Part shown: positions 1 to 8,984 of the stretch, one piece after another
Numbering within the stretch: position 1 is the first letter of the stretch
Layout of the letters: every line of letters begins with the position of its first letter
DNA from: Acinetobacter sp. ASP199
GTDB taxonomy: Bacteria; Pseudomonadota; Gammaproteobacteria; Pseudomonadales; Moraxellaceae
Assembly: GCF_022700675.1 (NCBI RefSeq)
Contig: NZ_CP062182.1
Location: 2,108,001-2,172,000 of the forward strand
Direction: 5' to 3'
Length of the DNA: 64,000 bases
Position numbers and translations under genes: made by a program
Notes under the pieces: generated by a model
Databases searched by the model: none
What the model was told of the DNA's origin: nothing
The model's input: the letters and a program-made list of their open reading frames with translations, nothing else

Positions 1-903
1 ATCGCCAAGCAGGAATGGTTGCAGGATATAACCTTCTACAGCCTGACCCACCATAAATACAATACCGACTAGAACCAGCTGCCACCAGTCAATTCCAAAC
101 TGGAATAAAGTAGCGATTACTGCGGCAATGATACCAACTGCAAATCCCAGATACGGAATAATACTGCACAGGCCTGCCACCATCCCAATGATCAGACCGA
201 CTTCCAGACCAATCAGCTGCAACCCAACTGCATAGACAACGCCTAGCAGTATCATTACCAGAAATTGTCCTTTCACAAATGCCCCCAAAACTTCGTGACA
301 TTCTCCTACAATTTTCAAAGTACTACGTTCATACGGACGTGGAATCAGTCGGCGCAGGCTGTCGAGCATGCGCTCCCAGTCGAGCAAAAAATAAAAAGCA
401 ATAATGGGAACCAGAACAATTGTTCCACCAATCTGAATAAAACTGATCCCGGATTGTGCCAATTTTAAGGCCATTGCCTGAATGCTGTCTGCACTATAAT
501 TAGTCTGGACATAATCCATGACCACACTGGAAATCTGATTGGTATCAATTTCCATCGGCACGAGATTAAAGGTATCAGACAGCCAAGGCAGAAAGGTGTA
601 ATTAACCCAGTGAATTCCAGCAGGAATACTGTCACGGGCATACATTAACTGTTTCCAGACGAGTGGTACCAGGTACCACATGGCCAAAGTCAGCACTACC
701 CCGATCCCGATAAAAACAATACTGATAGAGAGCCAGCGTGGCAGACCAATAAGATGAAAACGATCAACTAAAGGACTAAAAAGATAGGCGATAAAAAATG
801 CGCCGACAAATGGAACAACAACAGGCTTAAGCAGATATAACGCCCAAAGAATCAAGGCGATACCAGCCAATATAAAAATACGACGTAAGGTACGATCTAC
901 CAT
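1..903 (-). CDS. AI-2E family transporter (PerM-like permease), C-terminus cut by window edge
   Basis: An open frame runs from an ATG at 903 (reverse strand) to the left edge without a stop, giving 301 codons of a protein that is usually about 350 residues. It begins MVDRTLRRIFILAGIALIL and has hydrophobic segments at about residues 8-40 and 58-80, followed by the long polar stretch between early helices that is typical of the AI-2E/PerM (UPF0118) family. These are inner-membrane permeases; substrates differ between members and the name does not prove autoinducer-2 transport. The gene is divergent from purM with a 134-base gap, an arrangement I recall from other Acinetobacter. The missing part is the C-terminal end. 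Confidence 0.85.
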   Translation of the reverse strand, partial: MVDRTLRRIFILAGIALILWALYLLKPVVVPFVGAFFIAYLFSPLVDRFHLIGLPRWLSISIVFIGIGVVLTLAMWYLVPLVWKQLMYARDSIPAGIHWVNYTFLPWLSDTFNLVPMEIDTNQISSVVMDYVQTNYSADSIQAMALKLAQSGISFIQIGGTIVLVPIIAFYFLLDWERMLDSLRRLIPRPYERSTLKIVGECHEVLGAFVKGQFLVMILLGVVYAVGLQLIGLEVGLIIGMVAGLCSIIPYLGFAVGIIAAVIATLFQFGIDWWQLVLVGIVFMVGQAVEGYILQPFLLGD

Positions 904-1004
904 AAAGTCTTGCCTTTTCTCTATTAATCATTATAAAAAGTAAAATATTTGAATAAAGATAGCATTTTAGGACATAAATAACATAAGAGTTTCGTATATT
1001 CGGG

Positions 1005-1010
1005 TATAAT
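1005..1010 (+). promoter_or_regulatory. Putative -10 box of purM
   Basis: A perfect TATAAT preceded by GGG lies 28 bases before the purM ATG. No good -35 hexamer stands 16-18 bases upstream, so this may be a weak or activator-dependent promoter. It is supported by sequence only. Confidence 0.4.
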
Positions 1011-1037
1011 CAGCGCCGCGAATGCGGAGACTTCATT

Positions 1038-2108
1038 ATGAGCAACTCAACTTCTACCCCAAACACTGGTTTAAGCTACAAAGATGCAGGTGTCGACATT
1101 GAAGCGGGAGACGCGTTAGTCGACCGAATCAAGTCCGTCGCTAAGCGCACTAAACGTCCTGAAGTCATGGGCGGTCTTGGTGGCTTTGGTGCACTTTGTA
1201 AAATCCCTAAAGGTTATGAAGAACCTGTTCTCGTATCTGGCACTGATGGTGTTGGTACAAAATTACGTTTAGCATTAAATTTAAACCGTCATGACACGAT
1301 TGGTCAGGATCTGGTTGCAATGTGTGTAAACGACCTTCTCGTTTGTGGTGCTGAACCACTATTCTTCCTGGATTACTATGCAACTGGTCACTTGAATGTT
1401 GATGTCGCAGCAAATGTTGTCACTGGTATCGGTACTGGCTGTGAACTTGCTGGTTGTGCATTGGTTGGTGGTGAAACTGCCGAAATGCCTGGCATGTATG
1501 AAGGTGAAGACTACGACCTTGCAGGTTTCTGTGTAGGTGTTGTTGAGCAAAGTAAAATTATTGATGGCTCTAAAGTTAAAGCGGGTGACGTTTTAATTGG
1601 TGTTGCATCAAGTGGTGCTCACTCAAACGGTTACTCTCTACTTCGTAAGATTCTTGACGTGAAAAACGTTGATTTGACTCAAATCATCGATGGTCGCCCA
1701 CTTGCAGATGTTGCAATGGAACCAACACGTATTTACGTAAAATCAATTCTTCAATTATTGAAAGAAGTTGATGTACATGCAATGGCACATATTACAGGTG
1801 GTGGCTTACCAGGTAACCTTCCACGTGTATTACCTAACGGTGCGCAAGCAGTCATCAATGAATCTTCATGGGAATGGCCGGAACTGTTCAAACTTCTTCA
1901 ACGCAAAGGTGGTGTAGAACAATTCGAAATGTACCGTACATTTAACTGTGGCGTCGGTATGGTTCTTGCTGTTGATGCAAACGATGCAGACAAAACTGTA
2001 GAAGTACTTAACAGCCTTGGCGAAAAAGCATGGGCAATGGGTTCAATCGTGGACAATGCTGAGTCTGTAGAAGGCGCAGATGAAAAAATCCGTGTGATCT
2101 TCGCATAA
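1038..2108 (+). CDS. purM: Phosphoribosylformylglycinamidine cyclo-ligase (AIR synthetase)
   Basis: PurM closes the imidazole ring in de novo purine synthesis: it converts formylglycinamidine ribonucleotide to 5-aminoimidazole ribonucleotide, using ATP, in the cytoplasm. The 356-residue length is normal. Family motifs are plain: the glycine-rich GTDGVGTKL near residue 70, the [20 protein letters not shown] segment near residue 95, [11 protein letters not shown] near 145 and [16 protein letters not shown] near 255. Only four bases separate its stop from purN, so the two are surely co-transcribed, as in many gammaproteobacteria. Identification is secure. Confidence 0.98.
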   Translation: MSNSTSTPNTGLSYKDAGVDIEAGDALVDRIKSVAKRTKRPEVMGGLGGFGALCKIPKGYEEPVLVSGTDGVGTKLRLALNLNRHDTIGQDLVAMCVNDLLVCGAEPLFFLDYYATGHLNVDVAANVVTGIGTGCELAGCALVGGETAEMPGMYEGEDYDLAGFCVGVVEQSKIIDGSKVKAGDVLIGVASSGAHSNGYSLLRKILDVKNVDLTQIIDGRPLADVAMEPTRIYVKSILQLLKEVDVHAMAHITGGGLPGNLPRVLPNGAQAVINESSWEWPELFKLLQRKGGVEQFEMYRTFNCGVGMVLAVDANDADKTVEVLNSLGEKAWAMGSIVDNAESVEGADEKIRVIFA

Positions 2109-2112
2109 TCGC

Positions 2113-2742
2113 ATGATTAAAATTGCTGTTCTTGTTTCAGGCAGTGGATCTAACCTGCAAGCCTTGATTGATGCCAATCTGTCAGGGCAAATTGTCGGGG
2201 TAATTTCCAACAAGCGTGAAGCCTATGCTTTGGCGCGTGCGCAAAAAGCTGGAATTCCGACTGCGGTGATTGAACACAAGCAGTATCCGAATCGCGAAGC
2301 CTTTGATGATGTTATGCATCAGCAACTGCTGGATTGGGATGCAGATCTGGTGGTACTTGCAGGTTTTATGCGAATTTTAAGTGAAAAATTTGTTAAAGCC
2401 TGGGAAGGAAAAATGGTAAACATTCATCCTTCACTACTGCCAAATTACAAAGGTATGCACACGCATCAACGGGTGCTGAATACTGGCGATACCTTGCATG
2501 GTTGTACTGTACATTATGTGACAGCTGAACTGGATGCTGGTCAGGCCTTAGCTCAAGGTGTTTTAAAAGTATCTCATCAAGATACCACACACTCTTTAGC
2601 TCAACGCGTTCATGTACTGGAACATCTGATTTACCCGCAAGTGGTGGAGTGGATCTGTACAGGTACAATTCAGCATACTACCGCTGGTGTTATGTATCGC
2701 GGTCAGTTGATACAGCAACCGGTTCAGTTCTGCAAATTCTAA
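2113..2742 (+). CDS. purN: Phosphoribosylglycinamide formyltransferase (GAR transformylase)
   Basis: PurN transfers a formyl group from 10-formyl-tetrahydrofolate to glycinamide ribonucleotide, the third step of purine synthesis. The 209 residues cover the whole family. The N-terminal nucleotide-binding motif VLVSGSGSNLQ is at residues 7-17. The catalytic triad appears as Asn103 and His105 in VNIHPSLLP and Asp141 in ELDAGQ. It follows purM by four bases. The frame ends just before a strong hairpin terminator, so the purMN transcript probably ends there. Confidence 0.98.
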   Translation: MIKIAVLVSGSGSNLQALIDANLSGQIVGVISNKREAYALARAQKAGIPTAVIEHKQYPNREAFDDVMHQQLLDWDADLVVLAGFMRILSEKFVKAWEGKMVNIHPSLLPNYKGMHTHQRVLNTGDTLHGCTVHYVTAELDAGQALAQGVLKVSHQDTTHSLAQRVHVLEHLIYPQVVEWICTGTIQHTTAGVMYRGQLIQQPVQFCKF

Positions 2743-2761
2743 AGAATACATTGCATAAAAA

Positions 2762-2787
2762 AACGCATCCTCGGATGCGTTTTTTTA
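2762..2787. terminator. Bidirectional rho-independent terminator between purN and the hydrolase gene
   Basis: A perfect 9-bp stem (ACGCATCC/GGATGCGT core) with a 2-base loop has T or A runs on both sides. It lies between convergent genes and can stop transcripts from either direction. Confidence 0.9.
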
Positions 2788-2799
2788 TAGTTCTCTTTT

Positions 2800-3606
2800 T
2801 TACTTTAAAGATTGCTCTACGATAATTTGCTTAATCAGACCAACAACTTCATCCGGTCTTTCTAAGGGGAACATATGTCCACCCGGCGTTACCGTAAAGG
2901 GAATACCAAATTTCTTCTGGACCAGTTTGGGAAACTGCTTTTTATGAAACAAGCTTTCAGCACCCACAACAAGATGCATCGGCAGCTTAACTGTAGCTTG
3001 CGGCAACCACCATAAGGACGGATTGGTACGGAAGATATTCACTTCATTCATTTTAGGAATGGTCAACTCAACCCCTCCCCGTATGGGGTCATCTTTCAAG
3101 GCATGATCAATATAGGCTTGAAAACAATCCTCATCAAAGTCTTTATAAAAGCCCTTAGGTCGTAATAATTCTGCTGCCTGTTGACGCGATTCCCAATGAT
3201 CGCGACGGCGTAGAGATAAAGCAGCGGGTGACATGGTATCTACAGCCTTTAGCTTGAATACCTTTGCCATATGCAGCATGAATGAAGATGGTCCCATGAT
3301 CAAAGGCGGATCCAGCATGATCACCTGCTCAAACAATTCAGGCCGTTGACGAGCAGCCATCATGGTTAAGGCTCCACCCAGTGAATGCCCGAGCCCGATC
3401 ACCTTACGACCTTGCGCTTGACGTACGATACTGTCAATCACTTGCTGGGTCAGGCTATTCCAATGATTATCGATTGGATAACGTTTATCTGGACCCAGCA
3501 ATGGCACATAGATGATGTCATACTCATCTTTTAGCCCATCAAACAGTTTCTGATAAACGCGAGAAGGCACGCCATTGGCGTGCGCAAAATGAATCACTGG
3601 CTTCAT
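2800..3606 (-). CDS. Alpha/beta hydrolase
   Basis: A 268-residue alpha/beta-hydrolase-fold protein. The nucleophile elbow is GLGHSLGG with Ser75. The early HFAHANGVPSRVY segment supplies the oxyanion-hole HxNG-like motif, and a late GGHMFPLERPDE carries the likely catalytic His. No signal peptide is seen, so it is probably cytoplasmic; the substrate is unknown. Its ATG overlaps the stop of the upstream peptidase gene in an ATGA tetranucleotide, pointing to translational coupling and a two-gene operon. Nothing in the sequence links the two functions, and esterase or lipase activity is only a family-level guess. Confidence 0.85.
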   Translation of the reverse strand: MKPVIHFAHANGVPSRVYQKLFDGLKDEYDIIYVPLLGPDKRYPIDNHWNSLTQQVIDSIVRQAQGRKVIGLGHSLGGALTMMAARQRPELFEQVIMLDPPLIMGPSSFMLHMAKVFKLKAVDTMSPAALSLRRRDHWESRQQAAELLRPKGFYKDFDEDCFQAYIDHALKDDPIRGGVELTIPKMNEVNIFRTNPSLWWLPQATVKLPMHLVVGAESLFHKKQFPKLVQKKFGIPFTVTPGGHMFPLERPDEVVGLIKQIIVEQSLK

Positions 3607-4625
3607 TGCAGTTTGGTCTGACTTTCAGTACTGAGTTTCTGCGCGACCGAGCTTGCAATCCCTTCACCCAAGGAAGCCCCCATACGGCCCAGGATAGACT
3701 CAAATGGGCTGTATTCAACGGTGTAGTTCAAGGCCTTATCAGTTTTCAGTTCACGTTTCAGAGTTTGCAGGCTACCAGTACGGTCAGCAATACCTAATTG
3801 CACTGCCTGTTCACCCGTCCAGAACAGACCAGAGAAAATTGCAGGATCCGTTGATTTAAGCTTTGCACCACGCCCTTGTTTCACTGCATTGATAAAGTGA
3901 GCATGTACATTATCCAATACACCTTGAACATGGGCTTTCTGTGCAGCATCAACCGGCTGGGTCATCGAAAGCAGTGCCTTATTTTCACCCGAAGTCATGG
4001 TACGGTCTTCCACGCCCAGTTTCTGCATCAGGTTACTAACACCATAGTTCGGCATGATTACCCCAATTGAACCGACCAGGCTCGATGGATTGACAATAAT
4101 TTCATCTGCAGCAGAAGCAATATAATACGCACCCGAAGCACCGGTATCACCAATTACAGCATACAGCTTTTTCTGCGGATACTGTTTTTTCAGGTACTGG
4201 ATTTCCTGCCAGATTTCATCCGATTGCACTGGTGAACCACCAGGAGAATTGATATTCAGGACGACAGCTTTCGCCGGCTTACTTGCATAGGCTTTCTTTA
4301 GTGACTTAATCGTATTGTTACTGTTCACACTTTGCTTGTCTGATGCAATCGTGCCAATAATATCAACCACCGCCAGATGACCCTCTGAAGTTTTAGTGGC
4401 ATCGGTAGATGCTGTACTGCAGCTTTTGCCCATAGCTAGGATAATAAACAGCAAATAAGCAAAAGTCAGGAATTTAAAGAAAATTCCCCAACGACGTGCA
4501 CGACGCTGTTCTTCTACAGAGGCAAGTACCGCTTTTTCAAGCAGTTTCCACTCAAGTCCTGTGGGTTGCTGAGGTTGTGGTGTATTTTGTATTTGATTTT
4601 CAGGTTTTGGTGGCCAATCGGACAT
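3603..4625 (-). CDS. sppA: S49 family signal peptide peptidase (SppA type)
   Basis: A short-form SppA serine protease that degrades signal peptides left in the inner membrane after secretion. From the chosen start (MSDWPPKPE; an ATG two codons earlier is also possible) it has 340 residues. A cytoplasmic N-terminus is followed by one membrane anchor at about residues 48-66, and the protease domain faces the periplasm. The Ser/Lys dyad is visible as Ser164 in GASGAYY and Lys216 in SGENKALL, 52 residues apart, the same spacing as in Bacillus SppA. The motif INSPGGSP is also present. It is first in an operon with the alpha/beta hydrolase. It lacks the duplicated N-terminal domain of the long E. 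coli SppA. Confidence 0.92.
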   Translation of the reverse strand: MSDWPPKPENQIQNTPQPQQPTGLEWKLLEKAVLASVEEQRRARRWGIFFKFLTFAYLLFIILAMGKSCSTASTDATKTSEGHLAVVDIIGTIASDKQSVNSNNTIKSLKKAYASKPAKAVVLNINSPGGSPVQSDEIWQEIQYLKKQYPQKKLYAVIGDTGASGAYYIASAADEIIVNPSSLVGSIGVIMPNYGVSNLMQKLGVEDRTMTSGENKALLSMTQPVDAAQKAHVQGVLDNVHAHFINAVKQGRGAKLKSTDPAIFSGLFWTGEQAVQLGIADRTGSLQTLKRELKTDKALNYTVEYSPFESILGRMGASLGEGIASSVAQKLSTESQTKLQ

Positions 4626-4753
4626 AAACAATCCAACACATAATTATATTGTGCCCATTATATACACCGATTTGAGTATTTCTGTCTAAACCAACAGTTT
4701 TATCCTATAATAAATTTCAATTATTCCTTCCCATTGCTATTAATATCAATTCA

Positions 4754-5764
4754 ATGACTGCACAAAGCTCAAAGAATTCAACCTACGGTTTGCTTAAATT
4801 CGTCAGCCGACTTCCGCTTCCAATCACAAGATTCATGGCAAGCAGTCTTGCAGGCATTGTAAATCTATTGAAGACTTCCAAGACCTCAGAAACCATTCGC
4901 TTTAATCTGAAAATTGCGCTTCCGGAGCTTTCAAAGCAGCAACGCGAAGCAATTACGCGTGCCTCCATCCGTAATGAATTGATGTCTTATTTTGAGTTTT
5001 TTAGTATTTGGGGTTCAAGCAATGAAAAAAATCTTCAACGTGTCCACCATGTAGAAGGCGAACATTTACTCAAGGAAGCACTTGCAGCCAATAAAGGGCT
5101 TGTGCTGATTGTGCCGCATTTTGGTACCTGGGAAATCATGAATGCTTATATCGCTCAATTTACTCAAATGAGCATCATGTATAAGCCAGTCAAAGATCCT
5201 GCTGTGGATGACTTTGTTCGTGAGGCCCGCAGCCGTGAGCAGGCCACCTTATTACCTACCGATGAAACCGGCGTTCGTCAGATTTTTAAAGCATTGAAAC
5301 AAGGTGGTACGACAGTAATCCTGCCAGATCACACCCCAACTGCTGGCGGTGAATATATTCCTTTTTTTGGTGTGCCCCTCAGCTCCAGTAACCTCAGCGC
5401 CAAGCTGATTCAAAAGACCAAGGCAAAATGTCTATTCCTCTATGCCATGCGTAATACTAAAGGAGGCTTTGATATATTTTTCGAGCCCCTCGATGAGCAA
5501 ATCTATAGCTCTACCCCGAATCAGGGAACCGAGATCATTTTCAATAAAATGGAAGAACTGATCCATCGCTACCCAGCGCATTACCATTGGAGCTATAAAC
5601 GCTTTAAAGCGCACAAATCTCTTGGTGGCACTATTTATAATATTCCACAGGATGAAGCACTGGCTAAAATTAATGATTTGCGTCAGGCTTATCAGGACGA
5701 ACAGGCAAAACTTGCAGCAGACGCTTTACAGACCTCAAATACTCATATTGCTATTGAATCTTAA
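4754..5764 (+). CDS. Lysophospholipid/lipid A acyltransferase family protein (LpxL/LpxM-like)
   Basis: A 336-residue member of the HtrB/LpxL/LpxM acyltransferase family, which adds secondary acyl chains to lipid A (lauroyl or myristoyl) at the inner membrane. The HX4E catalytic motif is His122 and Glu127 in PHFGTWE, and the downstream LPDHTPTAGGEYIPFFG block is the typical family signature. A membrane-associating N-terminal stretch at about residues 12-40 is weakly hydrophobic. Which of the Acinetobacter lipid A acyltransferases this is cannot be told from the sequence alone, so no symbol is given. The gene is monocistronic; its last 14 bases overlap the convergent comEC 3' end. Confidence 0.82.
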   Translation: MTAQSSKNSTYGLLKFVSRLPLPITRFMASSLAGIVNLLKTSKTSETIRFNLKIALPELSKQQREAITRASIRNELMSYFEFFSIWGSSNEKNLQRVHHVEGEHLLKEALAANKGLVLIVPHFGTWEIMNAYIAQFTQMSIMYKPVKDPAVDDFVREARSREQATLLPTDETGVRQIFKALKQGGTTVILPDHTPTAGGEYIPFFGVPLSSSNLSAKLIQKTKAKCLFLYAMRNTKGGFDIFFEPLDEQIYSSTPNQGTEIIFNKMEELIHRYPAHYHWSYKRFKAHKSLGGTIYNIPQDEALAKINDLRQAYQDEQAKLAADALQTSNTHIAIES

Positions 5765-8237
5765 GAGCATCTCTCTGTAACCATCTATATTTTGCTCGAT
5801 AAGACTCAAAATACATTTGTCTGTCTTTAAAGAAAAATTCAAGGCTACCATGTTCTGGCGTGCTCAGTAATGGAATATTTAAGTCTTGTAATCGTGCTTG
5901 AGTCAACCGACTTGGATGACCATAACGATTAAACCTTCCAGCAGAAGCAATCGCGATTTTAGGGCGATAATGCTGCAAAAACTGATAAGCCGAACTATGC
6001 TGGCTACCATGATGTCCCAAGACCAACACATCGACTTTTAAATCCGGGTAATCTCTCAGTAGCTGGAACTCTGTTTCCCAGCCTGTATCGCCCATCAGTA
6101 AGAAATGCTGATAAGGCCAGGCATCTTTAACTTGTATATGGATAACACAGGAATTTTCATTTTTATCAGGTTTAATCTGATGAAGTGAGTCTAACCGCGG
6201 TGACAATACCTGAAAATAAACCTGTTCATTCCAGTTCCAGGATTGTCCCTGCTGACATAATTTAAATTGAATACTTTCATGCAGTTCAGACTGTTCACTG
6301 GCCATAAGCTCTGAAACTTTCAGTTGATCACGGATATGCATATAAGCTCCGCTATGATCCTGATCCAAATGGGTTAATATGAGCTGATCAAGCTTTGAAA
6401 CACCTTGCACGGATAGAAATGGAAGAATAATCTGCTCACCGACACTAAAACGGCTTTCATCATAATTACCACCAGTATCCACCATCATGTTATGTTGGCC
6501 TTGACGGATAAAGATGCTTTGACCCTGCCCCACATCCAGCACATGCAATTGAAATGGCGAATGATAAAGCGGTATTGCAATGATGGGGACCAGTCCACAC
6601 GCTGCCCATGACTTAGGTACCGCTCCACGCGGTATAAAAAGAATTACAAGAATAACTACACTCAATATCAGTAGCCATGGTGTCATAGCGACCGGGATCA
6701 GTTCAGGTGAAAACAGATGATCCAGTAGATTTAAAAGGCCAAGTAACATACTGATCATCAGATCGTTCATTTGAAAGATCAGTGCCGCGAATGGTTCCAC
6801 AATGAAGAAAAATAGAGCAGCAATAATATCCAGTGGCACAATAAGTAGACCAATCCAGGGAATCGCGAAAAAATTACTCAATGGTGCGATCCAGGCCAGC
6901 TGTTTAAAGAAAATAATCATTAAGGGAAATAAGGCGACAAAAATTTTCCACTGAGATTCGACTAAAACTTTTACTGCAAAATATAGACGTTGTCCTGGAC
7001 TTTGGATTACATCTCGTGGTTGTCGCTGTATGGTCTGATAAATTCGCAGCAAGACAAAACAGGCACCATAAGACAACCAGAAAGCTGCGGACAAAATACT
7101 AAAAGGATCCATTAACAGTAATATTGCTGCACTTAAGATCAGTAACTTTAAAGGTTGCACATACTGCCTCAACCAGATACTGGCCGTGATCATTACACAG
7201 ATCAACAAGGTACGTAGGGCCGGAATTTCAAAACCAACAAAGGCGCAGTACAGCAAGACACAAAGTAAAAAAGGTATACTCAGGTAATATTGTCTGGGCC
7301 ATTTCAGATAGAGAGCTGGAAAAAGCCCGGCTGTCAAAAACTGTAAACTCGCACAGAATATCAGTGCAAAAATCACTACATGCGGCCCAGAAATTGCCAG
7401 CAGGTGACTCATACCAAAACGGCGAAACTGCTGTTCAATTGCTGGATCCAGTAAACTCTCATCTCCCGTTAGCAGAGCCAGCATCAACCCTTTGTTTCGT
7501 ATTGGCTGTTGGTAAATAAATACTCTTAACTCTAATCGTTTTTGTTCAATCCAGAGAAGTAGCTGGGATCTTAAACTTTGCTGTTGGCGTAAATGCTGGC
7601 TAAAACCGAGTGCATAAACTTCTTGCTGGGTTAAAGGCTGAATCTGTTGAATACGAAATCCTGCCATCAGGTTCTGCTCAAGGTGCCATTTCTCTACATC
7701 GAATGCACCGGGCGTGGCATAGGCATGTACCGGTCGTACTTCCCCATTCAGTCGATAATACTGTCCCAGCTGGAGTTGATTTGACATATTAAACGCAGCC
7801 TGCACTGGTCCTTCCTGTTTAACAGAACCTAGCCACTGCACGATCATCCCATTCGGCTGTAATACCTGTAAGGGTTGCTGAATACTGTGGGTATTTATTT
7901 TATTGAGCCGAGAAATATAAACGATGGCTTCTCGCTGCTCGACTTCTTTCTCGATGAATTGCAAACGCTGATCAAGAGCATGATTGGCAAAGCCCTGCCC
8001 TAATAAAAAGCTCAGACTTAAGGAAAGGAAAATAGAAAGAGAACGTAGATAAACATGATGCAGCCTTAAATGGATGACCCGGTAGATAAGCACCCATACC
8101 AGCATGATCAGGCAGACTGATCCTGCTGATAACTGGTATTCAGCTTTACTCCACCCCATTGTTGTCAAGCCAAGAATCCAGCCTACACCTAGCCATTGCA
8201 GCATGATTTTTCTTTTTATTGTTATTTTATGACGCAA
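5751..8237 (-). CDS. comEC: DNA internalization competence protein ComEC/Rec2
   Basis: ComEC forms the inner-membrane channel through which single-stranded DNA enters during natural transformation, a known Acinetobacter trait. The 828 residues show the standard order: early membrane helices and a DUF4131 region (about 15-190), the Competence multi-helix domain (about 225-540, starting around the GLMLALLTGDESLL segment), then a C-terminal metallo-beta-lactamase-like domain with GQGQSIFIRQG, the THLDQDHSG metal-binding motif and LGHHGSQHSSAY. The gene is intact, so the transformation channel is probably functional if the pilus genes elsewhere are. It is convergent with the acyltransferase gene, overlapping by 14 bases. 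Confidence 0.95.
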   Translation of the reverse strand: MRHKITIKRKIMLQWLGVGWILGLTTMGWSKAEYQLSAGSVCLIMLVWVLIYRVIHLRLHHVYLRSLSIFLSLSLSFLLGQGFANHALDQRLQFIEKEVEQREAIVYISRLNKINTHSIQQPLQVLQPNGMIVQWLGSVKQEGPVQAAFNMSNQLQLGQYYRLNGEVRPVHAYATPGAFDVEKWHLEQNLMAGFRIQQIQPLTQQEVYALGFSQHLRQQQSLRSQLLLWIEQKRLELRVFIYQQPIRNKGLMLALLTGDESLLDPAIEQQFRRFGMSHLLAISGPHVVIFALIFCASLQFLTAGLFPALYLKWPRQYYLSIPFLLCVLLYCAFVGFEIPALRTLLICVMITASIWLRQYVQPLKLLILSAAILLLMDPFSILSAAFWLSYGACFVLLRIYQTIQRQPRDVIQSPGQRLYFAVKVLVESQWKIFVALFPLMIIFFKQLAWIAPLSNFFAIPWIGLLIVPLDIIAALFFFIVEPFAALIFQMNDLMISMLLGLLNLLDHLFSPELIPVAMTPWLLILSVVILVILFIPRGAVPKSWAACGLVPIIAIPLYHSPFQLHVLDVGQGQSIFIRQGQHNMMVDTGGNYDESRFSVGEQIILPFLSVQGVSKLDQLILTHLDQDHSGAYMHIRDQLKVSELMASEQSELHESIQFKLCQQGQSWNWNEQVYFQVLSPRLDSLHQIKPDKNENSCVIHIQVKDAWPYQHFLLMGDTGWETEFQLLRDYPDLKVDVLVLGHHGSQHSSAYQFLQHYRPKIAIASAGRFNRYGHPSRLTQARLQDLNIPLLSTPEHGSLEFFFKDRQMYFESYRAKYRWLQRDALKIQ

Positions 8238-8300
8238 TAATAAAGCCCACCGGAGTGAGCTTCAATCAAAGAGGATTATTCCAATATTTTTAGGAAAATA

Positions 8301-8984
8301 TCAGTCATTCACCCATAAACCATCCTGCATATGCAGAATACGATCTGCTGACTGCGCCAGCTGCTCATCATGGGTTACGATCAGCATGGCCATATTGAAT
8401 TCCTGACGTAATTCGGTCAGTAGCTCAAAAATTTTCACTGCAGTTTTACGATCCAGATTCCCGGTCGGTTCATCGGCCATCATCAGTTTTGGTTTCCCCA
8501 CCAAGGCACGTGCCATAGCTACACGCTGGCGTTCACCACCAGACAGCTCACCCGGTTTATGGGTTAAACGATGACTTAAGCCCACACGTTCCAGCAGATA
8601 TTCGGCTTGCTGTTTTACTTCCTTGAATTTGCTGCCCTTACGTAGCATCAGTGGCATCGCGACATTTTCAAGCGCGGTAAACTCCGGCAGAAGATGGTGG
8701 AACTGATAAACAAAGCCCAAGTGTTCATTACGCACATAACCACGCTCAGCTTCAGACAGCGTATCAAAACGCTGGCCGTTCACCATCACGTGACCCGAAG
8801 TTGGACGATCCAAACCACCGAGCACATGCAGTAAAGTACTTTTACCTGAACCACTTGAACCGACAATTGAAACAAACTCGCCGGCCTGTACCTGCAAAGA
8901 CAGACCACGGATCACTTCAACTGTAGATTTACCATCGGTAAAAGATTTTTGAATATTCTGGGCATCTAGAATGATATTACTCAT
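8301..8984 (-). CDS. lolD: Lipoprotein-releasing ABC transporter ATPase LolD
   Basis: LolD powers extraction of outer-membrane lipoproteins from the inner membrane for hand-over to LolA. From the ATG at 8984 (MSNIILDAQN) the protein has 227 residues. Walker A is GSSGSGKST, the Q-loop is FVYQFHHLLPEFTALEN (the LolD hallmark), the ABC signature is LSGGERQRVAMARAL, Walker B is LMMADEPTGNLD and the switch His lies in IVTHDEQ. A start 12 codons upstream is open but would overlap the permease gene more and lacks homology. The start overlaps the 3' end of the permease gene by 8 bases: one operon. Confidence 0.96.
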   Translation of the reverse strand: MSNIILDAQNIQKSFTDGKSTVEVIRGLSLQVQAGEFVSIVGSSGSGKSTLLHVLGGLDRPTSGHVMVNGQRFDTLSEAERGYVRNEHLGFVYQFHHLLPEFTALENVAMPLMLRKGSKFKEVKQQAEYLLERVGLSHRLTHKPGELSGGERQRVAMARALVGKPKLMMADEPTGNLDRKTAVKIFELLTELRQEFNMAMLIVTHDEQLAQSADRILHMQDGLWVND